Assembly (NCBI GenBank): GCA_013398295.1
Contig: VZSF01003923.1
Coordinates: forward strand, 55,214 to 119,213
Origin: Chionis minor
Taxonomy: Eukaryota; Chordata; Aves; Charadriiformes; Chionididae
Length of the DNA stretch: 64,000 bases
Reading direction: 5' to 3'
Under the pieces are notes generated by a model. The model did no database searches, had not been told where the DNA came from, and was given only the letters and a program-made list of their open reading frames with translations. A program made the translations under genes and the position numbers. This document shows positions 42,601 through 52,730 of the stretch, piece after piece. How positions within the stretch are numbered: the first letter of the stretch is position 1; the number at the start of each line of letters is the position of its first letter.

Positions 42601-43532
42601 AATGAATGATCTGAGCTGGGGGGTTTCAAATCTCTGCTCCAGTAAATTGAATTATGCACTCAGCTCCCAAAACAAGACTGAGGGAGAATGTCCGGAGTCC
42701 TGGTAATCCAGATACTACCGCAATAGATGAGGTAAGACCCAAACCCCTGTCCCCAGTAAGATTGAAGACTCTACCTTATACAACCCTTTCAAGTATCTTC
42801 ACCAGGAGACAACTCTGTCTATGAGACCCTCCTATATAGCTGGCTGTATTTCGATCTACTAAATCAGGTTATATTGTAAAGACAGCCAGGGGAACACTGT
42901 TCTGGCCTGCAGGCCTTTGGCTTGCACCCATTAGTTGCTTTGCCTTTTTATGTCTTTGGAAACTGTTCATGTAGGGTACCTGTTTGTTTACAAGGCGAGG
43001 CAGGAACTAACCGATAGTTCAGAGGACGTCAGTGATCCTGAATGACTGGATTTTGTCAGATAGTACCTCGCTGCCCCCAGGATGTCACCTTTAACCCCTC
43101 TGTCCTTCTGCTCTTGTGAAACACTGCTAATAAACAGCACATCACAACGCTCAGAAGTTAAACATGTTGGGGACAGCAAGAGCCTCCTCAGGATAATGAA
43201 AGCCCAATATGTGAAGACAGAAAGTGCTCCATCAGCTTAATATGAGTTTCATAAGATCATATGCAAAATATAGTTCTGTGACTTCCTGAAGGAACAGTGC
43301 TGCTACACCTTTACCTTTTGCTGTCATCTTCAACTACAGGCTGTCCTGTTTCAAACAGGTTTAGATCATTCAGGATTCTGAAAGCCTCTTTTGCGTTGCC
43401 ATTATCACCCTTCTGACTGTTCTGCTTTTCTTTCTTCCTCTCCATTATATTTTGCAGCCGCCTCTGCTGTTGTTCTTGATAAGCCTTAAACTGGCTTTTA
43501 AAATGTTCGTTCACTTTTATGTCTGATTCCAT
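6493..43532 (-). CDS. CCDC13: CCDC13, coiled-coil domain-containing protein 13 (whole gene, 15 coding exons)
   Basis: CCDC13 is known as a centriolar-satellite protein needed for cilium formation and genome stability. The coding sequence, in transcript order on the minus strand, is 43532-43315, 38308-38160, 35641-35499, 31494-31405, 31129-31013, 29791-29687, 27042-26878, 25396-25220, 23548-23342, 22632-22505, 19472-19389, 18569-18441, 15960-15806, 7309-7195 and 6652-6493. All introns are GT-AG and all phases join. The total is 2142 nt, or 713 residues plus stop, close to the 715 residues I recall for the human protein. The product is almost entirely charged heptad-type coiled coil rich in E, K, Q and L; only residues about 458-535 form a low-charge linker. 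Exon identity rests on conserved blocks such as EQQQRRLQN near the start, [25 protein letters not shown] and AAEVERDRL. The start ATG at 43532 follows a likely 3' splice site, so the 5' UTR begins in an upstream exon. The linker exon 10 is the least certain. Confidence 0.93.
6653..7194 (-). other. CCDC13: CCDC13 intron 14
   Basis: 542 bases with GT-AG ends. I see nothing else in it. Confidence 0.85.
7195..7309 (-). CDS. CCDC13: CCDC13 coding exon 14 (residues 623-661)
   Basis: The acceptor is TTAAACCTACAG and the donor GTATGG. It encodes [20 protein letters not shown] and [15 protein letters not shown]; the VESQ-EELTTR-like end is conserved. It enters in phase 1 and leaves in phase 2. Confidence 0.9.
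7983..9498. repeat. Copy 1 of a triplicated segment (intron 13 of CCDC13)
   Basis: The segment repeats at +1517 and +2727 with every compared base the same, including identical translations of five ORFs. It holds unique intron sequence (to about 8636) and then the 3' part of a minus-strand CR1 element. It ends abruptly at a single N (9499). Confidence 0.95.
8637..9498 (-). mobile_element. CR1 3' portion in copy 1
   Basis: Same sequence as the 3' part of the CR1 in copy 3, reading toward lower coordinates. Cut by the N at 9499. Confidence 0.9.
9500..10742. repeat. Copy 2 of the triplicated segment
   Basis: It matches 7983-9225 base for base as far as I can read. It is bounded by single N bases at 9499 and 10743 and stops about 273 bases short of where copy 1 stops. 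Confidence 0.95.
10154..10742 (-). mobile_element. CR1 3' portion in copy 2
   Basis: Same sequence as the CR1 3' part of the other two copies. Cut by the N at 10743. Confidence 0.9.
10744..12225. repeat. Copy 3 of the triplicated segment
   Basis: It matches 8017-9498 and, unlike the other copies, continues without a break into the rest of the CR1 element. It begins 34 bases further into the unit than copy 2. It is probably the real continuation of the locus. Confidence 0.95.
11361..13115 (-). mobile_element. CR1 LINE, 5'-truncated, degenerate
   Basis: Read on the minus strand, it ends with the CR1 3' signature (GGTTGGACTAGATGGCC, TCCCTTCCAACCC, then ATTCTATGATTCTAT-like sequence near 11365). 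Upstream it encodes broken CR1 reverse transcriptase, including [24 protein letters not shown]-type and NPGNYR-type blocks. Stops and frameshifts break it. The part from 8637 and from 10154 is the same 3' end in copies 1 and 2. Confidence 0.9.
13116..15805 (-). other. CCDC13: CCDC13 intron 13, part without the CR1
   Basis: AT-rich intron sequence with no supported gene or recognised repeat. ORFs here are short and lack coding character. Confidence 0.75.
15806..15960 (-). CDS. CCDC13: CCDC13 coding exon 13 (residues 571-622)
   Basis: The acceptor is TTTGCCTCTCAG and the donor GTGAGG. It encodes [20 protein letters not shown], then [18 protein letters not shown] and a basic tail ending SKT. 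It enters in phase 2 and leaves in phase 1. Confidence 0.92.
15961..18440 (-). other. CCDC13: CCDC13 intron 12
   Basis: AT-rich, with A-runs. A segment near 17570 (AAAGCCAGTGGGCTTACAAA) faintly resembles an old amniote repeat. Nothing else is recognised. Confidence 0.75.
18441..18569 (-). CDS. CCDC13: CCDC13 coding exon 12 (residues 528-571)
   Basis: The acceptor is CTGCTTTTAG and the donor GTAGCG. It encodes [20 protein letters not shown] and [19 protein letters not shown], the second a strongly conserved family block. Phase is 2 at both ends. Confidence 0.92.
18570..19388 (-). other. CCDC13: CCDC13 intron 11
   Basis: 819 bases with nothing recognised. Confidence 0.75.
19389..19472 (-). 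CDS. CCDC13: CCDC13 coding exon 11 (residues 500-528)
   Basis: The acceptor is TTCTTCCTCTCAG and the donor GTATGG. It encodes [20 protein letters not shown] and SSNVTPG; the [13 protein letters not shown] block matches the mammalian linker GHTLVESA-T-PSL. Phase is 2 at both ends. Confidence 0.86.
19473..22504 (-). other. CCDC13: CCDC13 intron 10
   Basis: Apart from the ancient repeat-like segment near 21.5 kb I see no features. The 176-codon plus-strand ORF at 19280-19810 has no recognisable product and overlaps exon 11. Confidence 0.75.
21485..21600. repeat. Ancient amniote repeat-like segment
   Basis: It contains spaced TTTACAC, CAGTGTAAAC, GATTTAC and TAATTTACAC blocks like the ACACCGATTTACACC-type repeat common in reptile genomes. 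It lies in CCDC13 intron 10. Assignment is from memory of the motif only. Confidence 0.35.
22505..22632 (-). CDS. CCDC13: CCDC13 coding exon 10 (residues 458-499, variable linker)
   Basis: I found this exon because exons 9 and 11 do not join in phase; a piece of 3n+2 bases was required. The stretch between acceptor ATCTTACAG and donor GTAGGG is open and 128 nt long, and it enters in phase 0 and leaves in phase 2. Its low-charge product ([20 protein letters not shown], then [18 protein letters not shown]) resembles the Pro/Ser-rich linker at this point in mammalian CCDC13. Conservation is weak, so the evidence is mainly position, phase and composition. Confidence 0.72.
23342..23548 (-). CDS. 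CCDC13: CCDC13 coding exon 9 (residues 389-457)
   Basis: The acceptor is CTATTTTATCAG and the donor GTAGAC. It encodes [40 protein letters not shown] and [20 protein letters not shown] second in-phase donor, GTAAGC, lies about 49 bases downstream (23293) and could give a longer isoform. Phase is 0 at both ends for the shorter form. Confidence 0.9.
23714..23975 (-). mobile_element. CR1 LINE 3' fragment, diverged
   Basis: The reverse strand carries the CR1 tail blocks (GGTTTAGGTTGGATATTAGG, GGAGGTGGTGGAATCGCCGT). The last few tens of bases are degraded. It lies in CCDC13 intron 8. Confidence 0.85.
25220..25396 (-). CDS. CCDC13: CCDC13 coding exon 8 (residues 330-388)
   Basis: The acceptor is GCGTCACTGCAG and the donor GTACGG. 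It encodes [34 protein letters not shown] and [14 protein letters not shown], the last being a clear family signature. Phase is 0 at both ends. Confidence 0.92.
25397..26877 (-). other. CCDC13: CCDC13 intron 7
   Basis: No supported gene. The overlapping ORFs at 26.26-26.84 kb on both strands look like chance. Confidence 0.75.
26878..27042 (-). CDS. CCDC13: CCDC13 coding exon 7 (residues 275-329)
   Basis: The acceptor is TTCTCCCCTAG and the donor GTAAAA. It encodes [14 protein letters not shown], then [20 protein letters not shown] and [13 protein letters not shown]. Phase is 0 at both ends. Confidence 0.93.
27631..27725 (+). repeat. Unrecognised dispersed repeat, copy 1
   Basis: CCTACAGCATCTCGGCTGGC, ATTAGACA-CTA and a later CTACAGTGAA align in order with 40011-40095. 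It lies in CCDC13 intron 6, just before a CR1. Confidence 0.5.
27848..28733 (+). mobile_element. CR1 LINE 3' fragment
   Basis: It starts inside the reverse transcriptase C-terminus ([20 protein letters not shown]) and runs through the CR1 3' region to the ATTCTATGATTCTAC end. It belongs to the same subfamily as the element at 11.4-13.1 kb, in the opposite orientation. It lies in CCDC13 intron 6. Confidence 0.9.
29687..29791 (-). CDS. CCDC13: CCDC13 coding exon 6 (residues 240-274)
   Basis: The acceptor is TTTTATTTTAG and the donor GTGAGT. It encodes [19 protein letters not shown] and [14 protein letters not shown], the most conserved part of the protein. Phase is 0 at both ends. Confidence 0.93.
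30625..30665. repeat. Ancient amniote repeat-like segment
   Basis: CCCATTGACTTCCATGGGAC resembles the CATTGACTTCAATGGGA motif of old amniote repeats. It lies in CCDC13 intron 5. Confidence 0.35.
31013..31129 (-). CDS. CCDC13: CCDC13 coding exon 5 (residues 201-239)
   Basis: The acceptor is TCTTTTCAAAG and the donor GTACTG. It encodes [20 protein letters not shown] and then [14 protein letters not shown], a conserved coiled-coil block. Phase is 0 at both ends. Confidence 0.92.
31405..31494 (-). CDS. CCDC13: CCDC13 coding exon 4 (residues 171-200)
   Basis: The acceptor is TTTTTTTTCCAG and the donor GTATGA. It encodes [20 protein letters not shown] and [10 protein letters not shown]. The Gly-rich stretch corresponds to a variable spacer in mammals. 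Phase is 0 at both ends. Confidence 0.88.
32038..32212. mobile_element. Possible ancient hAT (MER5/Charlie-like) remnant
   Basis: The left end TAGCATTTCTCAACC and the inverted right end CAGCGATTGCCAGCC both resemble the hAT-Charlie terminal repeat type (CAGTGGTTCTCAACC). The flanking 8-mers CTCTAAGG and CCTTAAAG agree at five of eight positions. It lies in CCDC13 intron 3. Confidence 0.3.
32824..33620 (+). mobile_element. Solo LTR of an endogenous retrovirus
   Basis: This 797-base element starts TGTCCTGGTTTGAGG and ends CCCACAACA, so it has TG...CA ends. It is flanked by the 5-base direct repeat CTCTA (32819-32823 and 33621-33625). It carries a TATA box (TATAAAA, about 33168) and ATTAAA (about 33501), the order expected of an LTR. 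No internal retroviral genes are beside it, so it is a solo LTR. It lies in CCDC13 intron 3. Confidence 0.82.
33626..35498 (-). other. CCDC13: CCDC13 intron 3, part after the solo LTR
   Basis: AT-rich intron sequence with nothing recognised. Confidence 0.75.
35499..35641 (-). CDS. CCDC13: CCDC13 coding exon 3 (residues 123-170)
   Basis: The acceptor is CTTTTCAG and the donor GTGAGG. It encodes [20 protein letters not shown] and then a coiled coil ending KVKELEKD; the GDV-ATKIVEL block is strongly conserved in the family. It enters in phase 1 and leaves in phase 0. Confidence 0.93.
37565..37680 (+). repeat. MIR-like SINE remnant
   Basis: TTTTCCAGATCATGAAACAG followed by AGAGAGTAAGATCTTTAAGC resembles the MIR core (cagatgaggaaactgaggc, agag, ttaag). 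It lies in CCDC13 intron 2. Confidence 0.4.
38160..38308 (-). CDS. CCDC13: CCDC13 coding exon 2 (residues 73-122)
   Basis: The acceptor is TTTTTTCGCAG and the donor GTAAAC. The exon encodes a coiled coil containing [20 protein letters not shown] and [17 protein letters not shown], matching the second conserved block of CCDC13. It enters in phase 2 and leaves in phase 1. Confidence 0.93.
38337..38402. repeat. 22-bp minisatellite, three units
   Basis: Three head-to-tail units of TGTCACTGTAATGTGCTTCA plus two bases, with three substitutions among them. It starts 29 bases into CCDC13 intron 1 from the exon 2 acceptor, so it covers the likely branch-point region. Confidence 0.93.
39330..39395 (+). 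repeat. MIR-like SINE remnant
   Basis: CTCCATTTCCCAGAGAGGAA, then ACTGAATGTGTTAAGAGAAG, resembles the MIR core. It lies in CCDC13 intron 1. Confidence 0.4.
39625..39981 (+). mobile_element. CR1 LINE 3' fragment
   Basis: It contains the standard CR1 tail: GGGGAGACCTTATCACTCTC, the AGGTTTAGGTTGGATATTAG block, GGTCTCTTCCAACCC and the terminal GATTCTATGATTCTAT. It lies in CCDC13 intron 1. Confidence 0.9.
40011..40095 (+). repeat. Unrecognised dispersed repeat, copy 2
   Basis: CCTACAGCATCTCAGATAGC, ATTAGACAACTA and CTACAGTGTC align in order with 27631-27725. It lies in CCDC13 intron 1, just after a CR1. Confidence 0.5.
40423..43314 (-). other. CCDC13: CCDC13 intron 1, exon 1 side
   Basis: No supported gene. 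A 95-codon minus-strand ORF at 41810-42097 does not correspond to any CCDC13 segment. Confidence 0.7.
40791..40822. repeat. Imperfect CCCAT array
   Basis: A short simple repeat of CCCAT-like units with C substitutions, in CCDC13 intron 1. Confidence 0.75.
43315..43532 (-). CDS. CCDC13: CCDC13 coding exon 1 (residues 1-72)
   Basis: This exon starts [20 protein letters not shown] and continues into EQQQRRLQN, the conserved CCDC13 N-terminus. Donor GTAAAG lies at 43314-43309, and the exon ends in phase 2 (AG of an Arg codon). A pyrimidine-rich acceptor (AG at 43540-43539) sits seven bases upstream of the ATG, so a separate 5' UTR exon is likely. Confidence 0.93.
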
Positions 43533-44489
43533 TGTTTACTAAAAGCATAACAAGAAGAAAATAAAAAGTGACAGAGAGCAGAGATCAACATCGCTTTGAA
43601 AAACATCCGCTTCTAGCAGCTGCTTTGCAGTTTTTCCTCACTGACCTCTTCAGTCTCCTGCCACCTCCTCCTCTCAGCCACTGTGCTCCTCAGCCCCACT
43701 GCCTTGCCTCAAGTGCCTTTTTCCATAAAGGGCTTTCAAACAGTCTTCAAAAAAGTTTTTCGGTCTTTTTCACTCTAACATTCAAAAAGTAGCGTTTTAA
43801 AATCTTTTTAAACAGGTTTGTTTAAATAAAATTGTTACAGAAGAGCAAGTTGAGGTCAAATCCAAATGCATATGGCAACCACATTATAGCGACTAAAGGG
43901 AACACAGGCTGTTTGCGACCTCGGTGCCTCCAGCCTTCCTTCCCACCTTTCAAAGAAAGTTGCAGCTCTCCCCGTTTTTGGGTTAATGTGGGATGGGTCG
44001 AGAAAGAAACACCTCTGTTTATTCTAGTGCTCCCTTTGGGCACTAGACACTAAGTATGTGGCTTACATCTTTCCCTCAAGTTTCTAAGCATTAAGTGATA
44101 ACATTAATGATAACATATTGCTACCCATTTAAGTGTCTAGAGCTTTACTTAGTATGACTACGGACAACCCATCTTCTGATGTGCTCCAGCCCCCTCTTCC
44201 TCTGTTTGACGTTTTACAGTAAGCAAAAAATGTAGCGCACCTTTGGCCTAGTGAAAACAATCAGTAAAAAACTTTTAAAGGCACGCCCTCCAATGAGTAA
44301 TTAACACCGGCCCTGTCTCACACTAAGGCAGCAATCATGCTGATAGCGTGCCAAACCAGAGAGGCATCCCAAGCAGCTTTAATTCCGCACCTGCCTCCGG
44401 ACAGCGCAGCTGTGGACAAGGTGCATTAAGAATAAAAGTGTAAAAGTGCAAAGAGCAGAGTCTGGGCAGCCCCCAAGGCCTCGTGGGTG

Positions 44490-45170
44490 TAAGCGATGGC
44501 CCGAGGGCAACCTTTAGCCCTCCGGCCTACCTGGATACCGACCCCAAAGCTGGCGCAAGAGGGATCCGCCAGGGCGCTGCGGTGTGTGGAGAGGGGGGTC
44601 CCCTCTGCTCCCCGCCCAGCGCTCACCTCGCCCTGCGGCCTCACAGGGCCTGACAAGGCCGCACCGCCTCTCCCACCCCCCCGGCCTACCGAAACCGCCT
44701 TCCCCGGCCCCGAGGGCAGCGGGAGGGTTCCCCCTCGGCCGGCTTCTCCCACCGACCGCCGGGCAGGGCAGGGCAGGGCAGGGCAGGGTCGGGCCGGGCC
44801 CGGCGGCTGCGGCTCCCGTTGCCGGCCAGGCCGCAGCCCAACGCCGTTCCCATAACGACGGCGCCCCAAGGGCAGGGCAAGGGCAGGGCCGCGCATGCGC
44901 CGAGAGCCGGACGACGCCGCCGCAGGGCGGGGCGGGCGCCCTTCCCCTCAGCCCTGGCCGCCATGACACTTCCCCTCAGCCGCTGCGTTCCCGGGAACGG
45001 CCGCAGGGCCTCCCCTTCCCGCAGAAAGCCCGGCCCCTCGGGGTACGGAGCGGCTCCTTATCCCGCCCCAGAGCCGGGAGGAGGAGGGCAATTAGAGGAA
45101 AAGGTCTCAGCGCGCCGGAGGGGCGTCCCCTCAGGCCCTGCCCTGCCCTGCCCCAGCCCTGTGAGAGAGC
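44490..45170 (-). promoter_or_regulatory. CCDC13: CpG island, likely CCDC13 promoter and 5' UTR exon
   Basis: This is a dense CpG, GC-rich block just upstream of CCDC13 coding exon 1. It holds a good NRF1-type site (CGCGCATGCGCC, about 44890-44901), a YY1-like GGCGGCCA/TGGCCGCC element near 44956, and a GGGCA pentamer array at 44761-44787. On the minus strand GAG/GTGAGC at 44627/44626 is a plausible donor for a noncoding first exon spliced to the acceptor at 43539. The start site is not determined. Long ORFs here (up to 225 codons) are stop-poor GC artefacts. Confidence 0.6.
44761..44787. repeat. GGGCA pentamer array
   Basis: About five perfect GGGCA units inside the CCDC13 promoter CpG island. 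Confidence 0.9.
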
Positions 45171-45250
45171 AAGCAGTCAAGGACAGCAGGATCCTGCCGG
45201 CTGGGAATGCCCTTCCCAGCAATGTCGCACCCCCTCGGATGGTTTTTATT

Positions 45251-45291
45251 CAGGTATATAAGCTAAGAATCAGGTATATAAGCATAAGAAT
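45251..45291. repeat. 20-bp tandem duplication
   Basis: Two units of CAGGTATATAAGC-TAAGAAT follow each other directly, the second with one extra base. It lies between the CCDC13 CpG island and the HIGD1A 3' end. Confidence 0.9.
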
Positions 45292-45403
45292 CTATGATTC
45301 GATATAAGCTCACCCCATGCGTCTGTGGGAGGCTGCGTGCGCAGGGGGAGCCCTCCCTCCCCCCACCAAATCCATAGCCAAACACTTTTCCATAGCTCAC
45401 ACA

Positions 45404-45575
45404 TTTATTCATATTATAGATTTTATCTCCTGCTGCTCTGTACAACACGTCACAGACAGAGGTGCAGTATGTACCCCGCGGTATTTATTACAGAGACATC
45501 ACACTGTCACCATGGAATGTGAGCTAACAGGAGAAAATGAGGTTTTTACAAACTGGCTTTATCAACACTTTTATT
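45404..45575 (-). terminator. Candidate poly(A) signals for HIGD1A
   Basis: On the minus strand AATAAA occurs at 45575-45570, 45489-45484 and 45409-45404, about 0.9-1.1 kb after the HIGD1A stop. This spacing would give a 3' UTR of ordinary length. The sequence alone cannot show which one is used. Confidence 0.35.
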
Positions 45576-46510
45576 TTTGCGATTGCTGTTGGAGATACAA
45601 GGGGTTTGAGTGTAAAATAATAGTGGTGATGAACAGAGAAGCGTTTTAACACCTCACTGAGGATGATGGGGGGCTTTCCAGATTTAAATGTTGTAAAATT
45701 TCTACAGGGAATGATACAGCAGGAATTGGGAGATAGATTATACACATCAACTAAAAGCATTAGAACACCAAATCAAGGTTTAGTTTTCACAATATATATT
45801 TTAAATGTTACATTTAAATGTTATTCAGTAGAACACAGTAAATAGAGTTACAAAATATAGTAATCCCAAGTCTGAAAATCTATAGTAAAAATAGGGAGCC
45901 TGTGTCTTCATTAACAATGAATAAATAGAAGTTTTAAATAGCTGCAACATACCAAATACTTATCTCACACCTTAAATAAAATAAAAATAGATGTTTATAT
46001 CTCAATATTTTAGAAGTCATTTGGTGCTACTGGAAGCTTCTAAATTACAAAGCTGGAGGCTGACAAATATACAGGATAGAAAATGGCAGCAAAGCATTCA
46101 CGACACTATTTTACAGACAGGGCCTCCACATTCTGCCTGAGACCTAACAGAAGCTTGTTCACACTTTGTGGTTTTGGGCAACAGCAGCAAAAGAAGGAGT
46201 CACCAATTTTAGGACTGAGTTGACAGTCGAGGGGAAGATAAAGGGATTGTACTCTACTATATCCCCTAAAAAACTGGGATATGGTAGTGTCAATCAGAAA
46301 GAACCAGACCCTGATACCCGCTCCCCAGCGCACAATCATTTAGGCTGCCAGCTTCAACGCAGTGTACCATACACAAAATAGATATAGGGCAATTCTCTAA
46401 TACCATGCATTATTTTTTTTTTTTTCCCCCCCTCAAGAACCCCTTGATATGAGGTTTGTAGCTGCAGTACACAGGCTACTGCCAGGAGAGAGATTTCAGG
46501 TGTCTTTCCA

Positions 46511-49229
<2,719 letters not shown>

Positions 49230-50354
49230 GGTGGCTGCAAAGACAAAAAGTCTCTCTTCAGGTTTTAGAAACACTGAGTTCAGAGAACTTTTAGAAAAAG
49301 AAAAAATCCCTTGCGTATTCCACCAGTCATGAATGTCCACGCAGTGAGGTACGAGCACGAGAAGACTCGAGCTCATGAGCGACATACAGATGATTTAATT
49401 CAAGCGAAGCCTTGGGAAGGAAGATCGTTGCACTGTGGCACTGGTGAGGACAGGAGGAAAAGAAAAATCACGAAGCAACAAATTCCTGCCATCCGTTTTC
49501 ACACCATTTCAGATCCCACACGGCGAGAAGCCACCGAAAGCTTTGGTCACTGCCCGCCTTTCCTTGTGGGCCCTTCCATCCGCCTGGCTTCCGCAGGCTA
49601 TTCCTTAACAGCGCTTTGACCTCAGGAAAGTTCATTCCTCCCCTTTTGCTCCCCGCCAGGAGCCGGCAAACCGACGTGCTCTGGGTGGAAAACGCGAGCG
49701 GCTGCGGAAGGTCAGCCTTCCCCGGCACCTCGTCGGTCCCGGCTATGGCCGACGCCACCTCCTTCACTGCTGCAGCGGAGCTTCAAACTCCTGCTGGAGA
49801 GCGCGGGGTGGAAAATAGAGGAGCCGGAGTGAGCCTAGAAGCCCTCGATGAGGGACGGACTCGTGCGGGGACGCGTCAGGAAGATGAGCAGAGCTTCTGG
49901 TGCAGCACAGGTGATTTCTCCCCTGACCCCAAGGAAAAGATTAAAAAAAAAAGCAGCAGCGAGAAGGGTTCTATGCTCGTCATCACCCCGCGCCCAAACC
50001 TGCCGGCTTGTCCTGCTGTCCCCGTCACCAGTTACGCCAAGACCTCTTCCTTTCTCCAGCGCCCGGCATAAGCGTCGTTCTCCAACAACCACCTGTTCCC
50101 GCTGCTGCAATTAGCTCAGTGACACCCCGAAGGGCTCCGCTAGAAAAAACCTCCACCAGTTTTACTCCAGTTTTGCCATGGCCGACGCTCAGCGGCAAAA
50201 CACGGCTCGGCCTTGCAGGGAACCGCTCCAAGCTCTTGAAATGGGACAACGGGAATTTAATTTAAGCACCAGCTAGAGAACGCACGCAGAAGAGGCTGCA
50301 TTCCCTGGACACGCAGCGTTTCCACATGCTTGGAGTTGGATTTTTTTTTTAAAA

Positions 50355-51060
50355 ACTCACGGTACAAACTCGGTTTCCTCCGCAGGCTGGAAGGATCTGG
50401 TGTCTCTGCGCCTGCTACAATGGCCCTTATTTGCTAAATTTAAGTTATATTTTAGCCTGGCTCGTTCGGAGAAGGAAACCTGAGAGCGCCCGGTGACCCG
50501 GCAGAGGTGGGGACAGCCAGGGCTGAGCCTGCGGCAGAGAACGGCTCCGGAGCAGCGAATCCCTTCGTCCACTGGCGAGAGGTTCCCGCGACCTTCAGCT
50601 CCGACGCGGGTGGGTAGAAGCGACGGATCCCAGCGCCGCGACGGGGCCGCCGTGGCCACCACCGGCCCCCGCCTTCCCCTCGCCCCAGCCCCGCTCCCCC
50701 GCACCGGGCTTCTGCCCTACGCCAGGCCCAGGCGCCTCCACCCCACGCGGGGCCTTCGCCCCGGGCGCCGCCGCCTCCCCCGGGGTTTCTCCCGGATCCT
50801 CCGCTCCCGGTTCCCGGTTCTCCCCGTCCCCCTCCTCCCCCAGNNNNNNNNNNNNNNNNNNNNNNNNNNNNNNNNNNNNNNNNNNNNNNNNNNNNNNNNN
50901 NNNNNNNNNNNNNNNNNNNNNNNNNNNAAGAGGGAGGGAAAATGGCGGCTGTCCTGCCCCGCCATTAGGGAGCGCTGTGGGATGGGAAGGAAACGGCACC
51001 GGGAAACGGGCGGCCGGAGGCGGCGCCGCCCGCGGCTCAGCCCGCTCCCGAGGGGGTCAG
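50355..51060 (-). promoter_or_regulatory. HIGD1A: CpG island with candidate HIGD1A noncoding first exon
   Basis: This CpG-dense block lies about 1.2-1.8 kb upstream of the HIGD1A ATG. It contains a YY1-type element (AAAATGGCGGC, about 50940) next to an assembly gap. On the minus strand a strong donor GTGAGT sits at 50360-50355 and could splice to the acceptor before 49234. The transcript start and any activity toward ACKR2 on the plus strand are inference. Confidence 0.5.
50844..50927. other. Assembly gap, 84 N
   Basis: Unresolved bases inside a very GC-rich, C-run-rich CpG island, a typical place for sequencing dropout. Any exon or promoter part hidden here cannot be read. Confidence 0.99.
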
Positions 51061-51078
51061 GCGGGAATAGGTGAAAAC

Positions 51079-51110
51079 AGGTGAATTTGTGAATAGGTGA
51101 ATTTGTGAAA
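51079..51110. repeat. 16-bp tandem duplication
   Basis: Two units of AGGTGAATTTGTGAAT/A, preceded by a partial unit AGGTGAAAAC, at the edge of the HIGD1A CpG island. Confidence 0.9.
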
Positions 51111-51415
51111 CATCGGGACTTTGGGTGGGACTCGGTGACTCGTTTCACCCCCCGACAGTGGGGGGGGTTTAGGCCGCCTTTGGCAGGACGGAGACGCCAC
51201 CGGCGGCTTTCCCTGCAAATCGGTGGCTTTTGGCTTCCAAAAACCTCCCATGTCGGTGCAAACCCGCACTGCAACGTCAGGCGGAAGCTCTTTAACAGAG
51301 CCCAAAGTCAGCCTGGCTTTCCCTCGGTCTGATATGCCTTTTCCTGCCCGTGAATTGTCTCATTGGCCATTTTTTCCTGAATTTTGGCTTGCCTTGCCAC
51401 TGCTGCGTGCCAGAG

Positions 51416-51515
51416 CCCAACGCCTCTCCGCTGCGGTCGATCCCTGTTCGGACGTTAACCACGGCAAGAAGCTCCTCATTCTGCTGCCACTTGCAAGAGC
51501 TCACGTTGCCCCCGC
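51416..51515 (+). repeat. Diverged dispersed repeat, copy A
   Basis: About 75 bases align to 52635-52712 at roughly 80 percent by eye: CTCTC-GCTG-GGTC-ATC-CTGTT-GGA-GTT-AACCA-GGCAA-AAGCTCCT. The family is not recognised. Confidence 0.6.
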
Positions 51516-52629
51516 TGTGTTTTGAAGCCCGAAGCCCACCTAGAAACTGCTCCTGACTTCCAGCAAACCAGACTCTGGAGCGGGAGGAAAAATCTCCTGG
51601 AATCCTGAAGATGCCTAAAACCCTCCCCTAAATCCAGGGGCAGCTCATCAAAGCAAAACAGCAAAGAAAAGTCCCTTTCTCCAAAAACCCTACTTGCTTT
51701 TGCAGTGCTCCGGTGTGGTGCTCGCGACTCCCTGTCTCCAAGCATGGGGGTGAAGCGGAGCTTCTGCTCCTGCAGGGCCACTTAGAGCTGACACGTGGAA
51801 TTTTCGGATGTAAAAGAAAAGTCGCTCAGATAACCATTTGTTAGTACCGCCGGGTCTCTCTAAATGGGCTTCCCATTACTGGTAATCTGGTTACTTTAAT
51901 TGCAAAAGCCATTAGGGTTCTGCAGAGTCTAAAAGAAAAAAAAATAAAATCTATGCAATTACCGGCTCCCGAATTGAGTTAAAATCTTGTAATAAATTAC
52001 AGTGAAGGCTACTTTCTCCAGTGACTCTCAGAGGCACATTTAATTGCCTGCAGCTCAGCGCAATGTGTGCTTCAGGGGAGAAACTCAATTAAAACCAAAA
52101 ACTTAGTTCATTTTAATCGCTGAGCTAATGAAACTGCTGTCACCTGTAGTGTCTCTGCGTGCGTGTCTGGTGCTTCGTCTTTGGGAGCACCTTCTTGCTG
52201 TCCCCTAATGTATATGCTCTCCATATGTATTTATTATAGGATATCTTCTAAATGCAAGCACACGTGTACACCAGGTGATGGTAGTGAACATGGAAATGGG
52301 TAAAAATAACATTTTCCTCTGTGCATCCACTTGCCACGGGGCAGGTTGTGTGCGGAGCTGTGACCACCGCTGCTGCTCTGTTCTCTCGTTTTGACCAGGG
52401 TGGTTTGGACTTTACAAAGTGCGCCAGTTTTGGTACGGGGGATGGCCTTGCCACGGTCAGGGTGTTCCCTGTGGACCTGTTCAGTGGTGAGACAAGGGAA
52501 ATGAGCCAGAAGGTGACCACTCATCCCAGGTGGTCATCTAAAGCCTCTCCAATAAACCACTATCAGAGACACCTTTGACAGGCGAGCGAAGGGTCGTGCC
52601 ATGAAGCTGTGCTCAAAAACATCCCAGGA

Positions 52630-52730
52630 GCCTGGCAGCTCTCTGCTGAGGTCAATCTCTGTTTGGATGTTCAACCATGGCAATAAGCTCCTTACTCTGG
52701 TACCGCTTGCAAGGCTCCACCGCCGCCTGC
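52630..52730 (+). repeat. Diverged dispersed repeat, copy B
   Basis: Partner of the segment at 51.4 kb, same orientation, about 1.2 kb away. Both contain a GGCAA-AAGCTCCT core followed by CTTGCAAG. Confidence 0.6.

Noticed and set aside
44584..45261. 225-codon ORF in the CpG island
   Set aside because: Four other long frames overlap it; the Pro/Arg/Ala/Gly-rich product is typical of translated CpG islands.
50493..51074. 193-codon ORF crossing the N gap
   Set aside because: It is only open because Ns carry no stops; the composition is that of a CpG island.
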